Source: an uncultured Draconibacterium sp.
GTDB taxonomy: Bacteria > Bacteroidota > Bacteroidia > Bacteroidales > Prolixibacteraceae
DNA length: 64,000 nt
Assembly (NCBI RefSeq): GCF_913063105.1
Contig: NZ_CAJXYQ010000016.1
Span: 48,345 to 112,344, forward strand
Direction of reading: 5' to 3'
Program-made: the position numbers and the translations under genes
The notes under the pieces: model-generated
Told to the model about the DNA's origin: nothing
The model's database searches: none
What the model saw: the letters and a program-made list of their open reading frames with translations, nothing else
Shown: piece after piece, positions 8,247-17,242 of the stretch
Layout: each line of letters opens with the position of its first letter
Position numbering within the stretch: position 1 is the first letter of the stretch

Positions 8247-8861
8247 TTACTTAATTTCAAAATCAAGCAATTTTTTGTCTTCCAGATAGCCTTCCAGTCG
8301 ATCGCCAATAGCAACCGGTCCAACATTGGCAGGCGTTCCGGTATAAATTAAATCGCCTATTTTAAGTGTTACGTAGTTTGAAATATGTGCAATCAATTCA
8401 TCAAAATCAAAAATCATTAATCCCGAATGTGCTTCCTGAATTGTTTTTCCGTTAATATCGAGGTGAAAACTTATTGCATCCGGATCGGGAAAAATTGACT
8501 TCGACAGAAAGGTATTACTCAACACTGCCGATTTATCAAAAGCTTTCGATTTTTCCCACGGAAGGCCTTTTTTCTTCAGCTCTGCCTGCACATCACGCGC
8601 TGTAAAATCAATGCCAAGTCCAATTTCATCGTAGTAACGGTGGGCAAACCGTTTCTCAATATTTTTTCCAATCCGGTTAATCTTTATTACCAATTCAATC
8701 TCATGGTGCAAATCTTTTGTCCAATCAGGAATATAAAACGGATCGTTATTGCGCAACAAAGCCGTATCTGGCTTCATAAAAAATATGGGTTCATCAGGCA
8801 CCAACTCATCAAATTCTTTTGCATGAGCCACATAATTTCTTCCTATGCAAATTATTTTCAT
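8247..8861 (-). CDS. Fumarylacetoacetate hydrolase (FAH) family protein
   Basis: 204-residue soluble enzyme of the FAHD1/YcgM class, which includes acylpyruvate hydrolases and oxaloacetate decarboxylases. The N terminus IICIGRNYVAHAKE, metal-binding HHEIELVI glutamates, GIDFTARDVQ aspartate and the C-terminal YTGTPANVGP are all present, so the active site appears intact. The length matches single-domain members. There is no catabolic neighbourhood; the gene sits before a DnaQ-like exonuclease with a 110-nt gap. Confidence 0.9.
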   Translation of the reverse strand: MKIICIGRNYVAHAKEFDELVPDEPIFFMKPDTALLRNNDPFYIPDWTKDLHHEIELVIKINRIGKNIEKRFAHRYYDEIGLGIDFTARDVQAELKKKGLPWEKSKAFDKSAVLSNTFLSKSIFPDPDAISFHLDINGKTIQEAHSGLMIFDFDELIAHISNYVTLKIGDLIYTGTPANVGPVAIGDRLEGYLEDKKLLDFEIK

Positions 8862-8972
8862 GATATTAAACTTTTCAATTTCATAGTCATTTCGAACACA
8901 GTAATCAGGCTGTAATGCCGAAAAAATTAATTAACAGATTTCTCAATCGTCTTTTCTTCAAAACAACAAGCC

Positions 8973-9779
8973 TTACTTACTCATCATCTTTAGTTTCAAC
9001 TGTGTTAAAACTTTCTTGGTATACAGTGGAAATTCGCTGTTTAAAATCCAGCCAAAGTAACCGGGTTGTTCTTGAAGCACCTGCTCAACGGGTATGCCTT
9101 TATTTTTACCAAAATTAAATACCTCTACCCCATTTTCGTCGTATACAATACGTCCAACAAAATCCACATTCCGGTCGTACGATGAGAATTCGCTTAATTT
9201 ATCCACATCGTTTTCTATAGGTGTCGATTTTTTGCCTTTTGCATCTTCATAAGCTACGCCTTTATATTTATCCAGTTGCGATTTTAACACTTCGTAGGTG
9301 GCCTTGGTATCGGCCATAGCACTGTGGGCGTCAACTAATTCCTGGTTGCAATAAAATTTATAGGCGGCAGCCAGTGTGCGTTTTTCCATTTTATGAAAAA
9401 TGGCCTGAACATCAATAAACTTCCGTTTCTTTAAATCAATATCTACCTCGGCACGTAAAAATTCTTCGGCAAGCAAGGGTATATCAAAGCGGTTGGAATT
9501 AAAACCGGCCAAATCGCAACCTTCTAAAAATTTCGCCAGTGTTTTTGCTACTTCCTTAAATGTTGGTGCATCTTTAACATCTTCATCGTAAATACCATGT
9601 ATTACCGATGCTTCAGTTGGAATTGGTTGCTCCGGATTAATGCGCATCAGCTTTTCTTCCTCGCTGCCATCAACATTAACTTTTACCAGTGCAATTTCTA
9701 CAATCCGATCTGTAACAATATTTATTCCGGTAGTTTCCAGATCCAAAAAAACCAATGGATTTTTTAAGTGCAATTTCAT
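8973..9779 (-). CDS. DnaQ-like 3'-5' exonuclease (DEDDh)
   Basis: 268-residue protein with all DEDDh exonuclease motifs: FLDLETTG (ExoI), NSNRFDIPLL (ExoII) and HSAMADTKATYEVL (ExoIII with the His and Asp). Residues 180-268 form a C-terminal extension with a predicted DNA-related fold (GRIVYDENGVEVFNFGK). Stand-alone proteins like this in Bacteroidota are annotated as DNA polymerase III epsilon-like or general 3'-5' exonucleases. It lies directly downstream of dnaN, separated by a terminator, which hints at a replication or repair role. Confidence 0.9.
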   Translation of the reverse strand: MKLHLKNPLVFLDLETTGINIVTDRIVEIALVKVNVDGSEEEKLMRINPEQPIPTEASVIHGIYDEDVKDAPTFKEVAKTLAKFLEGCDLAGFNSNRFDIPLLAEEFLRAEVDIDLKKRKFIDVQAIFHKMEKRTLAAAYKFYCNQELVDAHSAMADTKATYEVLKSQLDKYKGVAYEDAKGKKSTPIENDVDKLSEFSSYDRNVDFVGRIVYDENGVEVFNFGKNKGIPVEQVLQEQPGYFGWILNSEFPLYTKKVLTQLKLKMMSK

Positions 9780-9794
9780 GATTGGTATGAATTA

Positions 9795-9834
9795 AAAAAG
9801 GTATCCTAAAACCTTGATTTTTTGGATACCTTTT
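9795..9834 (-). terminator. Intrinsic terminator of dnaN
   Basis: On the minus strand the stem GGTATCC/GGATACC, extended by A/T pairs, closes a 17-nt loop and is followed by a run of T. It sits 20 nt after the dnaN stop. Confidence 0.75.
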
Positions 9835-9854
9835 GGATTTATCGTTAAACTCTT

Positions 9855-10982
9855 TTAAACGTTTATCATCATTGGCATTAGCAGCATCAGCATATCTTCA
9901 TCTTCTTCATTTTCAGCCGGAAGCAGAAGACCTGCGCGCGTTGGATCACTCATTTCCACCCGCACATCTCCGGTTGAGATATTTGTTAAAATCTCTTGCA
10001 GAAAAGTTGATTTAAAACCTATTTCGATCTCTTCTCCTTCGTACTCGCAATTAATGCGTTCTACAGCTGAAATTGAGAAATCAATATCCTGAGCCGATAC
10101 TACCATCTGGTTGTCGGTAATATTAAGTTTTACCAGGTTACTGGCCTGGTTAGAGAACACCGATACACGCTTAATGGTATTAAAGAAGTTTAAGCGGTCA
10201 ATGAGCATTTTATTGGGATTATTGGTAGGAATAACCGAATTGTAACTCGGGTAATTTCCTTCCACCAAACGACAAATTAGTTTATAGTTGCTTAAAGTAA
10301 AAAAGGCATTCTTATCGTCGAACTCAAGTTTAACGTCGAACTCTTCTTTTGGTAAAAGGTTTTTCAATAAACTGGCCGGCTTTTTAGGAAGAATAAACGA
10401 CGATTCAAACTCGGCTTTGGCATCCAAACGGCGGTAACGCACAAGTTTATGTGCATCTGATGCTACAAAGCTCATAAAATCAGGCGTAAGTTCAACATAA
10501 ATACCATTCATTACCGGGCGTAACTCATCGTCGGCAGTGGCAAACAATGTCTTTTCAATTCCTTTTTGAAGTACAACATGGCTTACATCGATAGCCGATG
10601 CTCCTTCTTCATCCAATTGTGGTTGCTCCGGAAAATCCTCGGCATTTTGTCCCATAATGCTGAATTTACCATTGTCGGAATAAATTTCAACAAGATAAGA
10701 CTCACCATCGATTTGGAATGTCAGTGGTTGCTCCGGAAATTCTTTTAATGTATCAGTAATTAATTTTGCAGGAACGGCCACGGCTCCATCGCCTTCAATA
10801 TTATCCAGCTCTAAACTGGTTATTAACGTCGATTCCAAATCGGAAGCGGTGATGGTTAATTCTGTTTCGCTTAACTGAAACAAGAAATTATCGAGAATTG
10901 GCATGGTACTTTTACTGCTTATTACCTTACTTATTGCAGAAAGGTGGCTCAGTAATTCGGTGCTTGAAACTACAAACTTCAT
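9855..10982 (-). CDS. dnaN: DNA polymerase III subunit beta (sliding clamp)
   Basis: Ring-shaped processivity clamp of the replicase. 375 residues, normal for the family, made of three consecutive clamp domains. Recognisable stretches are the N-terminal LLSHLSAISKVIS, the domain-2 DELRPVMNGIYVEL and the C-terminal LLPAENEEDEDMLMLLMPM ending. It is followed by a terminator and a DnaQ-like exonuclease. No dnaA or recF is adjacent, so this does not mark a classical origin arrangement in the window. Confidence 0.97.
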   Translation of the reverse strand: MKFVVSSTELLSHLSAISKVISSKSTMPILDNFLFQLSETELTITASDLESTLITSLELDNIEGDGAVAVPAKLITDTLKEFPEQPLTFQIDGESYLVEIYSDNGKFSIMGQNAEDFPEQPQLDEEGASAIDVSHVVLQKGIEKTLFATADDELRPVMNGIYVELTPDFMSFVASDAHKLVRYRRLDAKAEFESSFILPKKPASLLKNLLPKEEFDVKLEFDDKNAFFTLSNYKLICRLVEGNYPSYNSVIPTNNPNKMLIDRLNFFNTIKRVSVFSNQASNLVKLNITDNQMVVSAQDIDFSISAVERINCEYEGEEIEIGFKSTFLQEILTNISTGDVRVEMSDPTRAGLLLPAENEEDEDMLMLLMPMMINV

Positions 10983-11095
10983 TTATTTCGATTTATTTTT
11001 TTGAATTTTCGTCTTATTGACAACTAATCTAAGTATACGAATATACAAACTTTCAGGAATTATCCCTATCGTGCCAAAGGTGATTTTACCCGATT

Positions 11096-13504
11096 TTATG
11101 AACGATTGTATTTGTATTTACGAACAAGGTTGTAAACCAGTGCAAAAAGTATGACTAAAAGCAGCGGGATCAATACATTCAACACTTTCCAGAAAGTTGC
11201 TTCTTCGCGTAATTTTACTTTATCGAGCAAACGTAATTTTAGCGATTGGCCACGCAATTGCATAATTCCCTGCTTATCATCGAGGTATGAAATAGCATTA
11301 ATCAGAAACTCCTTATTCCCGAAAACCTGCCCCGAAACTTCGTCGAAACCAAGCTCCTGAATTTTAGGCGGATTGGCAGAATAATTTACTTTGTTACTCA
11401 TTATTCCTCCGTCGGCAATTACAATCATTTGTGTGGGCTGACTTTCTGTAATTATATCAGCCGAAGAATAAGCATAGTTTTCCACCATTCGGTTTTTATA
11501 ATTCGATGTAAAAACACCTTCAACCAAAATACCAACCGGGATGTTGGCCTGCGTAAACAGTTCGCGAGCCGGCGGATTATTTATATTTCCAAGGCTTACC
11601 GATGACGGAACTTTTATACGACGAGCATAGGGAGAAGTAGAAAGTATTACCTCCTTGCGCAAACCGGCACCACCAGATACTGTATCGAGCGAGGACACAA
11701 ACTCTGATTTTACCCAGTTTAGGTTGCGGCTAAGCGGATGGTTATCGTTTGGTGTTAACAAAGGCGAGTAATACCACGGATGCAAGGTGTAACGCGCCGT
11801 ATTCCCTGGCGCAGCCGTGTTTACCCTGATTTGAATACAATTTACATCCTGCAGCAGTTCGTAATTCATGCGCACTCCGTATCGAAACAGCTGATCTCCC
11901 AAATTTAAATCGTTTGGAAAAGAATACGTCTGGAAGCCTTTGCTTAAACTGTCGAGACTTACCTGCACCGGATCAATCAACCAGACAATCTTTCCTCCTT
12001 TCATCAGAAACTGATCGATAGCGATTTTTGATGTCTCCGGAAATTCCTTTTTCGGATTGGCAATTACCAAAATATCAAGGTCCGAATCTTCAAGCTCTTT
12101 GGCCTCCATCATATCAATTTCAAAATCGGCAGACAGTGCACGCGCAATATCCGCCACTTCGTACTGGTTGGCTTCGCCGTGCCCCTGAAGAAATGCCAAT
12201 ACCGATTTTTGTTTCCGCATAAGTTTACGGAATGCATTTACCAATTCAAATTCAATGGTTTCCACCGAATGATTAAAGTTATTTTCGTAACTGGTGTACG
12301 GATTATTTTTTAGAAAATTAACTGCCAGTTCTTTATTCTGATAACGAATTATCGCACCCGGAAATATAAAACGCGAACTCACCCCTTGTTCGGTTTTATG
12401 CCCAAAATTAATTCGTGGAACACCTCTGTTTACCAGGTCTGTTATAAACTCTTCTTGTTTTTCGATATTCCTAATGCTGTAAGGATTAAAAATGCGTACC
12501 CGAATAGGGGCAGAACTATAGGCATTCATCACAGCAATTTTCTCCAATACTTCGTTTTGTATTTTTCTTAACCCGGCTTCCAGCTCACCGCTTAAATAAA
12601 GCTCCACTTCCACCGGACCTTCCAGTCCTCGTAACGATTGTTTACTTACATCCGACAGGGAGTAACGTTTTTCTGCCGTCAGGTCAATTCGGTATAAAAA
12701 GTTGGAAGAAATGGCGAGTACCAGTAAAACAGCCACGGGAACAACAACCGCCCGAACTTTCGCCTTTGTTTTTCGGAGTTTCCCTTTTCGTAAAACCAGT
12801 GTGGTTCCATATAAAAACAAGTACGCCATTCCCACAAAATAGAGCATATCGCGCATATCAACTACTCCCCTGGATATGGAAAGATAATGATCATTAATAC
12901 TGAGCCACGAAAACAATTGCTCGAGCACATACGAAACATTGGCAGATGCTACAAACTCAAAACCCAGGTAAAAAATAAACGACAACGACATTCCGAGGAT
13001 GAAGGAAACAATCTGATTGTCGGTTAACGACGAAGCAAAAATACCAATGGCCACATAAATTGTTGCCAGAAAAAACAGCCCCATAAACGACCCCCAGGTG
13101 GCGCCGGTGTCGATACTTCCAACAGGATTTCCAAGCCAATAAACCGATAAAAAATAGAGTAAAGTGGGTAATAACGAGAAAACAACCAGCACTAATCCAG
13201 CCAGAAACTTGGCCATTACCAACTGGAAATCACCCAGCGGGCGGGTAAGCAGTATTTCTATTGTTCCGCTGCGCTTTTCGTCGGCAAACATACGCATGGT
13301 TATAGCCGGCACTAAAAAGAGGTACAACCATGGCGCCAGCGTAAAAAGCCCCTGCAGTGTTGCATAATTATTGTCCGGAATATTGTAATTGCCCGGGAAA
13401 ATCCACAGAAACAAACCCGTTACTAATAAAAAAACCAGCACGGCCAGGTATCCGATCAGCGACCCTAGAAAAGTTTTTATTTCTTTTTTGAATAAGCTAT
13501 ACAC
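11096..13504 (-). CDS. Fused GldF-GldG ABC transporter protein (permease plus GldG-like domain)
   Basis: 802 residues in one uninterrupted frame. Residues 1-240 are a GldF-like permease with six predicted helices (start MYSLFKKEIKTFLGSLIGY, and DEKRSGTIEILLTRP). After a short basic linker, residues about 250-770 are a GldG/IFT52-like domain (RIDLTAEKRYSLS, FLQGHGEAN, WLIDPV), closed by a C-terminal helix anchored by KYKYNRS. In flavobacteria GldF and GldG are separate proteins that, with the ATPase GldA, are needed for gliding; here they are one polypeptide and no ATPase gene is adjacent. A role in envelope transport or gliding/T9SS function is inferred. Confidence 0.85.
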   Translation of the reverse strand: MYSLFKKEIKTFLGSLIGYLAVLVFLLVTGLFLWIFPGNYNIPDNNYATLQGLFTLAPWLYLFLVPAITMRMFADEKRSGTIEILLTRPLGDFQLVMAKFLAGLVLVVFSLLPTLLYFLSVYWLGNPVGSIDTGATWGSFMGLFFLATIYVAIGIFASSLTDNQIVSFILGMSLSFIFYLGFEFVASANVSYVLEQLFSWLSINDHYLSISRGVVDMRDMLYFVGMAYLFLYGTTLVLRKGKLRKTKAKVRAVVVPVAVLLVLAISSNFLYRIDLTAEKRYSLSDVSKQSLRGLEGPVEVELYLSGELEAGLRKIQNEVLEKIAVMNAYSSAPIRVRIFNPYSIRNIEKQEEFITDLVNRGVPRINFGHKTEQGVSSRFIFPGAIIRYQNKELAVNFLKNNPYTSYENNFNHSVETIEFELVNAFRKLMRKQKSVLAFLQGHGEANQYEVADIARALSADFEIDMMEAKELEDSDLDILVIANPKKEFPETSKIAIDQFLMKGGKIVWLIDPVQVSLDSLSKGFQTYSFPNDLNLGDQLFRYGVRMNYELLQDVNCIQIRVNTAAPGNTARYTLHPWYYSPLLTPNDNHPLSRNLNWVKSEFVSSLDTVSGGAGLRKEVILSTSPYARRIKVPSSVSLGNINNPPARELFTQANIPVGILVEGVFTSNYKNRMVENYAYSSADIITESQPTQMIVIADGGIMSNKVNYSANPPKIQELGFDEVSGQVFGNKEFLINAISYLDDKQGIMQLRGQSLKLRLLDKVKLREEATFWKVLNVLIPLLLVILFALVYNLVRKYKYNRS

Positions 13505-13519
13505 TTCTGTTGCTTTTAA

Positions 13520-14152
13520 TTAGAAAATAAGATAACACACCATCGCATAATTCATTGCCAGTGCAATTATTCCATAGATGTACAAAATTATTACACCTTT
13601 CTTTTTCTCAATGCTTTTGATTAAATCTTTTTCATTGCGATCAATAACCCATTTTTTTGATAGAGGCCTATTTCTCTTACGCCAGTTATTTTGCCCAATA
13701 TAACCGAAATAATCAAAATCTCCCTCCAGCATAAATTCATAAAACTGCTTGTAATTATCGATTATCGGATCGGCAACCTGGTAGCATTTTCCATCATCAA
13801 ACTCTAAAATTACGGAATGAGCCATAATGTAACGATTTCCTCCAAAAGCAGCAGTTGCATATTGTTTGAGTTGATTAAACCTATACATTTTTTGATTGAA
13901 CAAAAAGAAATGAAGAATAAAATAATCCTTCTCAATTTCAACTTCTTTTACCTGAGTTTGCACTGTAATTACCAAAACTGCAATCAACAGACCTAACCCT
14001 AAAAGTATTCCTATCGACCACAAATATGAATGTGGCAGACTCAGTGACTTTGCAGACAAGAGGCTCATTAATAAAAAACATGCCACCATGCTAAATAGAA
14101 AAAATCCGGCCGCCTTACTCCATCTTCTATTTAAATAAAATAATTTCTTCAT
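13520..14152 (-). CDS. Hypothetical membrane protein
   Basis: 210 residues: two N-terminal helices (about 14-34 and 42-65), a soluble middle (70-185) with a beta-rich PH-like look (VEIEKDYFILHFFLF, VILEFDDGKCYQV), and one C-terminal helix (190-208). Its start overlaps the lpxB stop by four bases, so it is co-translated with lipid A synthesis. I do not recognise the family; a bPH2-like membrane domain is one possibility. Confidence 0.7.
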   Translation of the reverse strand: MKKLFYLNRRWSKAAGFFLFSMVACFLLMSLLSAKSLSLPHSYLWSIGILLGLGLLIAVLVITVQTQVKEVEIEKDYFILHFFLFNQKMYRFNQLKQYATAAFGGNRYIMAHSVILEFDDGKCYQVADPIIDNYKQFYEFMLEGDFDYFGYIGQNNWRKRNRPLSKKWVIDRNEKDLIKSIEKKKGVIILYIYGIIALAMNYAMVCYLIF

Positions 14153-15273
14153 TGCAGTAACGACACCATTTTTTCAGCAGCCCGTTTCGAACAGCCCGGC
14201 TCTCCCATTAGCTTTTGCATTTCACGGTAATCCGATAGAATCTTTTCGCGATACTTTTCATCGCTAAGCAATCGATCGAGTTCAGCTGTTACTTTTCTAA
14301 CCGTCATATCTTTTTGAAGCAGCTCTTTAACCGCCATTTTTCCTAGAATAATATTGGGCAGCGACACCCAGTCTATTTTTAAAACTGCGGCCATAATGTA
14401 GTGCACCAATACGCCGCCTTCAACTTTGTAAAGTACGGTTTGGGGCACCTGAAACAAAGCCGTTTCCAATGCTGCCGTTCCCGAAGCAACCAAAGCCGTA
14501 TGTGCATTATTCAGCAAATCGTAGGTAGATTCGTACAACACTTTTATTTTGCTCCCCTGCAAAATTTCGTCATACAACTCTTTATCAACCGACGAAACGC
14601 CAGCCAGTACCACCTGGTAATCATCGCGCCTTTCAACGGCCTTTTTCATTACAGGCAAGATTCCTTTTATTTCCTGCACACGGCTTCCGGCCAGTAAGGC
14701 AATTATCGGGCGTTCATCCAGGTTGTTCATGGCTTTAAAATCAGCTGCCAACCGGGCGGTAGTTTCAAATTCCTTAATCGAGTCGAACAACGGATTTCCC
14801 ACATAATTTACATCAATACCATGCTTTTTGTAAAAAGCGGTTTCAAACGGAAAAATGGTGAACATTTCATCAACAAAAGCACGCACTTTTTTAACGCGAT
14901 ATTCTTTCCAGGCCCAGAGTTTCGGAGAAATATAATAGTAAACTTTTATGTTATTTTGTTTGGCAAACTCGGCAATACGCAGGTTAAAGCCGGGGTAATC
15001 AATTAGAATAAGCACATCGGGTTTATAGTTGAGTAGGTCTTTTTTGCAAAACTCCATGTTCCGTTTTATCGTTCTGATATTCAGGATCACATTTACAAAA
15101 CCCATAAACGCCATTTCGCGGTAGTGCTTTACCAAATTTCCGCCAATTGCCTGCATTTTATCGCCTCCAAAAAACCGAAAATCAGCTGTTTTATCGGCAA
15201 CTTTCAGTTCTTTCATCAGGTTCGAGCCATGCAAATCACCCGATGCTTCACCAGCAATTAGGTAATACTTCAT
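14149..15273 (-). CDS. lpxB: Lipid-A-disaccharide synthase
   Basis: Peripheral membrane GT19 glycosyltransferase that joins UDP-2,3-diacylglucosamine and lipid X to make the lipid A disaccharide. The 374-residue product begins with the signature AGEASGDLHGSNLM and has YISPKLWAWKEYR, ALLAGSRVQEIKG and VASGTAALETALF in the expected order. It follows surE and a small membrane gene with gaps of one base or less, a Bacteroidota arrangement for outer-membrane biogenesis genes. Confidence 0.97.
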   Translation of the reverse strand: MKYYLIAGEASGDLHGSNLMKELKVADKTADFRFFGGDKMQAIGGNLVKHYREMAFMGFVNVILNIRTIKRNMEFCKKDLLNYKPDVLILIDYPGFNLRIAEFAKQNNIKVYYYISPKLWAWKEYRVKKVRAFVDEMFTIFPFETAFYKKHGIDVNYVGNPLFDSIKEFETTARLAADFKAMNNLDERPIIALLAGSRVQEIKGILPVMKKAVERRDDYQVVLAGVSSVDKELYDEILQGSKIKVLYESTYDLLNNAHTALVASGTAALETALFQVPQTVLYKVEGGVLVHYIMAAVLKIDWVSLPNIILGKMAVKELLQKDMTVRKVTAELDRLLSDEKYREKILSDYREMQKLMGEPGCSKRAAEKMVSLLQ

Positions 15274-15274
15274 G

Positions 15275-15577
15275 TTAAATCGACCTTGAAATTAGTACCA
15301 CAAAAGCATAAATAATGGTTGCTCCTAAAACACCACGCGCTGCTTTTTCATATTTCATTTTCAGAAAAATCCAAAATACGCCAACATTGGCAAAAACACA
15401 CAAGCTTCCGATTTTTACCAAGGCCTGAATGCGCCACATACTTTTTATGTAGTTAACAAAAGCCACATCGTTTTCGCCTACCAGGTAAAACACAAAAAAG
15501 ATAACAACAGGCAAAATTAAACCGGCAAGAAAACCGGCACCAAATGTGTCGAAGTTATTTTTGTTCCGTTTTGGCAT
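15275..15577 (-). CDS. Small membrane protein between surE and lpxB
   Basis: 100 residues with three hydrophobic segments (about 15-33, 50-68 and 78-97) and a basic N terminus (MPKRNKNNFD). It is separated by one base from surE upstream and one base from lpxB downstream, so clearly an operon member. Homologues at this position in Bacteroidota are uncharacterised; a role linked to lipid A synthesis is only suggested by position. Confidence 0.8.
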   Translation of the reverse strand: MPKRNKNNFDTFGAGFLAGLILPVVIFFVFYLVGENDVAFVNYIKSMWRIQALVKIGSLCVFANVGVFWIFLKMKYEKAARGVLGATIIYAFVVLISRSI

Positions 15578-15578
15578 A

Positions 15579-16349
15579 CTAAAATTTCCACCGCTTTAAT
15601 TGCTCCATTGTTTCATAGTCGGTCATATCTACCCGAACCGGCACAACCGAAGCAAAATTATTCTTCAAAGCAAAAATATCGGTTTCCTCAGCTTCTTCTT
15701 CAAAATTATGAAAATACCCCGATAACCAATGGTATTCGCGACCATGCGGATCAGTACGTTTTTCAAATTCTTCCATCCACTTGCCATGCGTTTGCCGACA
15801 AACCTTTATGCCTTCGGGTTTCCCTTTCGGAATATTTACATTAAGGCAGGTGAACTCGGGTATACCGTTTTCAATAACACTCTGAAAAACGCGTGCTACC
15901 ACTAATTTGGCTTTCGAAAAATCAGCATCGGCACTGTAATCGTCGAGCGAAAAACCAATAGACGGTACTCCGTGCAAACCACCTTCGATGGCCGCTCCCA
16001 TTGTTCCGCTATAAATTACACTTATTGATGAGTTGGCCCCGTGATTAATTCCGGAAACCACATAATCGGGAGCCTGATTAAACAAGCCGTTAAAACTAAG
16101 TTTAACGCTGTCAACCGGTGTGCCGTTGCACTTAAAAGTGGGAACACCATGAATTTGCTCCACCGGAGTTGCCCGTAAGGGATGATCGACAGTTATACCA
16201 CATGCTTTTCCCGACATGGAAACTTCGGAGGAGATAACCACAACATTGCCAAAAAACTTCATTACCTCCACCAATTCACGCAAACCAGAAGCATGAATTC
16301 CGTCATCGTTTGTAACCAATATTAATGGTTTATCTTTTTCATTTTGCAT
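15579..16349 (-). CDS. surE: 5'/3'-nucleotidase SurE
   Basis: Metal-dependent nucleotidase that dephosphorylates nucleoside monophosphates and may help survival in stationary phase. 256 residues with the N-terminal metal site LVTNDDGIHASGL, the SGINHGANSS loop and the YSGTMGAAIEG segment. First gene of the surE - membrane protein - lpxB - 13520 operon. A -7-like element overlaps the region just before its ATG. Confidence 0.96.
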   Translation of the reverse strand: MQNEKDKPLILVTNDDGIHASGLRELVEVMKFFGNVVVISSEVSMSGKACGITVDHPLRATPVEQIHGVPTFKCNGTPVDSVKLSFNGLFNQAPDYVVSGINHGANSSISVIYSGTMGAAIEGGLHGVPSIGFSLDDYSADADFSKAKLVVARVFQSVIENGIPEFTCLNVNIPKGKPEGIKVCRQTHGKWMEEFEKRTDPHGREYHWLSGYFHNFEEEAEETDIFALKNNFASVVPVRVDMTDYETMEQLKRWKF

Positions 16350-16354
16350 GTTAG

Positions 16355-16362
16355 CAAATATA
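16355..16362 (-). promoter_or_regulatory. Candidate -7 element for the surE-lpxB operon
   Basis: TATATTTG on the minus strand ends 6 nt before the surE ATG, which would give a nearly leaderless mRNA. No -33 box is evident, so this is tentative. A 10-bp palindrome CATGATCATG lies 22 nt further upstream (16385-16394). Confidence 0.3.
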
Positions 16363-16503
16363 ATTAGAAAATGTGATCTTGTACCATGATCATGATTTTA
16401 TGCCTGACATTCTTACATTTTTTCGGTGAGCTAAAACTTAAATTATCTTAAGCAAGAAACTGTTTTTCGGGATGTTGAGAAAACGGCTATGCCTGCAAAA
16501 AAA

Positions 16504-16818
16504 CTAACAACTGCAGGAGGCCTTTCCCCCTTTCCAACCTGCTTTTTCCATTTGCAAAAACCTTTGCTTTTCATCTGTTTTCATTACCCGCACAATGTAT
16601 TGCATTTCAAAACCCAAAGCTTGCACCACTTTCTCTACCGATGCTATTAATTTATCAGCTATTGGAATGTTGGGAAACGGAAAAACAAAGGTAAGTATTA
16701 CAAGTTGCTCGGTATATAATTCAATATCCTGCACCATACCTAAATCAACCAACGAATAGTTAATTGCCGGATGCATTACTTTTGCTATTTCTTTGGTAAT
16801 TTCACTTATTATTGCCAT
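16504..16818 (-). CDS. DUF59/MIP18-like small protein
   Basis: 104 residues resembling the DUF59 domain of SufT/PaaD/MIP18 proteins, which assist Fe-S cluster handling: MHPAINYSLVDLGMVQDIEL matches the usual IxDPExxxSIVDLGLV segment, followed by LTFVFPFPNIPIADKL. The end is unusual, GGKASCSC, with a C-terminal Cys-Ser-Cys that could bind metal. It overlaps the upstream zinc-ribbon gene by 17 bases, so the two are translated together. Given the many Fe-S proteins in the window, an Fe-S maturation role is plausible but inferred. Confidence 0.7.
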   Translation of the reverse strand: MAIISEITKEIAKVMHPAINYSLVDLGMVQDIELYTEQLVILTFVFPFPNIPIADKLIASVEKVVQALGFEMQYIVRVMKTDEKQRFLQMEKAGWKGGKASCSC

Positions 16819-17005
16819 TCTTAATCGGTCTCTTTTGGTTTAATAATTCTTCTCGAACCATAGTATGTCCGCAATTCGGGCATTTTCGGGTGGTGCACTT
16901 TATACCTTTTTCGTGCGGTACTTTTGTGCCACATTTAACACAAATGCAAAATCCTCCCGGGCCAAACGCGCCTCCTTTATTTAATCCCTGACGTTCTTTT
17001 CCCAT
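16802..17005 (-). CDS. Small cysteine-rich zinc-ribbon-like protein
   Basis: 67 residues. The ATG at 17005 has a strong AGGAGG sequence 8 nt upstream; the frame is open to 17038 but that start lacks one. Four CxxC-type cysteines (CICVKCG, CTTRKCPNCG) form one probable zinc ribbon or rubredoxin-like site after a Gly-rich N terminus. It overlaps the DUF59 gene. Similar tiny proteins in archaea and anaerobes are annotated only as hypothetical or ferredoxin-like. Function unknown; linkage to DUF59 suggests metal-cluster handling. Confidence 0.7.
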   Translation of the reverse strand: MGKERQGLNKGGAFGPGGFCICVKCGTKVPHEKGIKCTTRKCPNCGHTMVREELLNQKRPIKNGNNK

Positions 17006-17242
17006 TATTAAATCCTCCTGTTTTAATCTTTTGTTCAAATTTCACAAAATATTCTGATTAAAAAAAGAAGCGAGTCCGGATTTACCATTTGTCCGATTTT
17101 CTGCCGCAAGTCTATTCAGTTTTGGCCGATGAAAACAGATAGCAGAACTTTATCTAATTGTCAATTCAACAAATAAAAAAAACAAACGTTTTAATGGCTT
17201 ACAGTAAATACCGTACTTTGCAACAGAAAAATTAAATCTTTT

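Noticed and set aside
9855..10982. Replication origin near dnaN
   Set aside because: No dnaA gene, DnaA-box cluster or AT-rich unwinding repeats seen beside dnaN.
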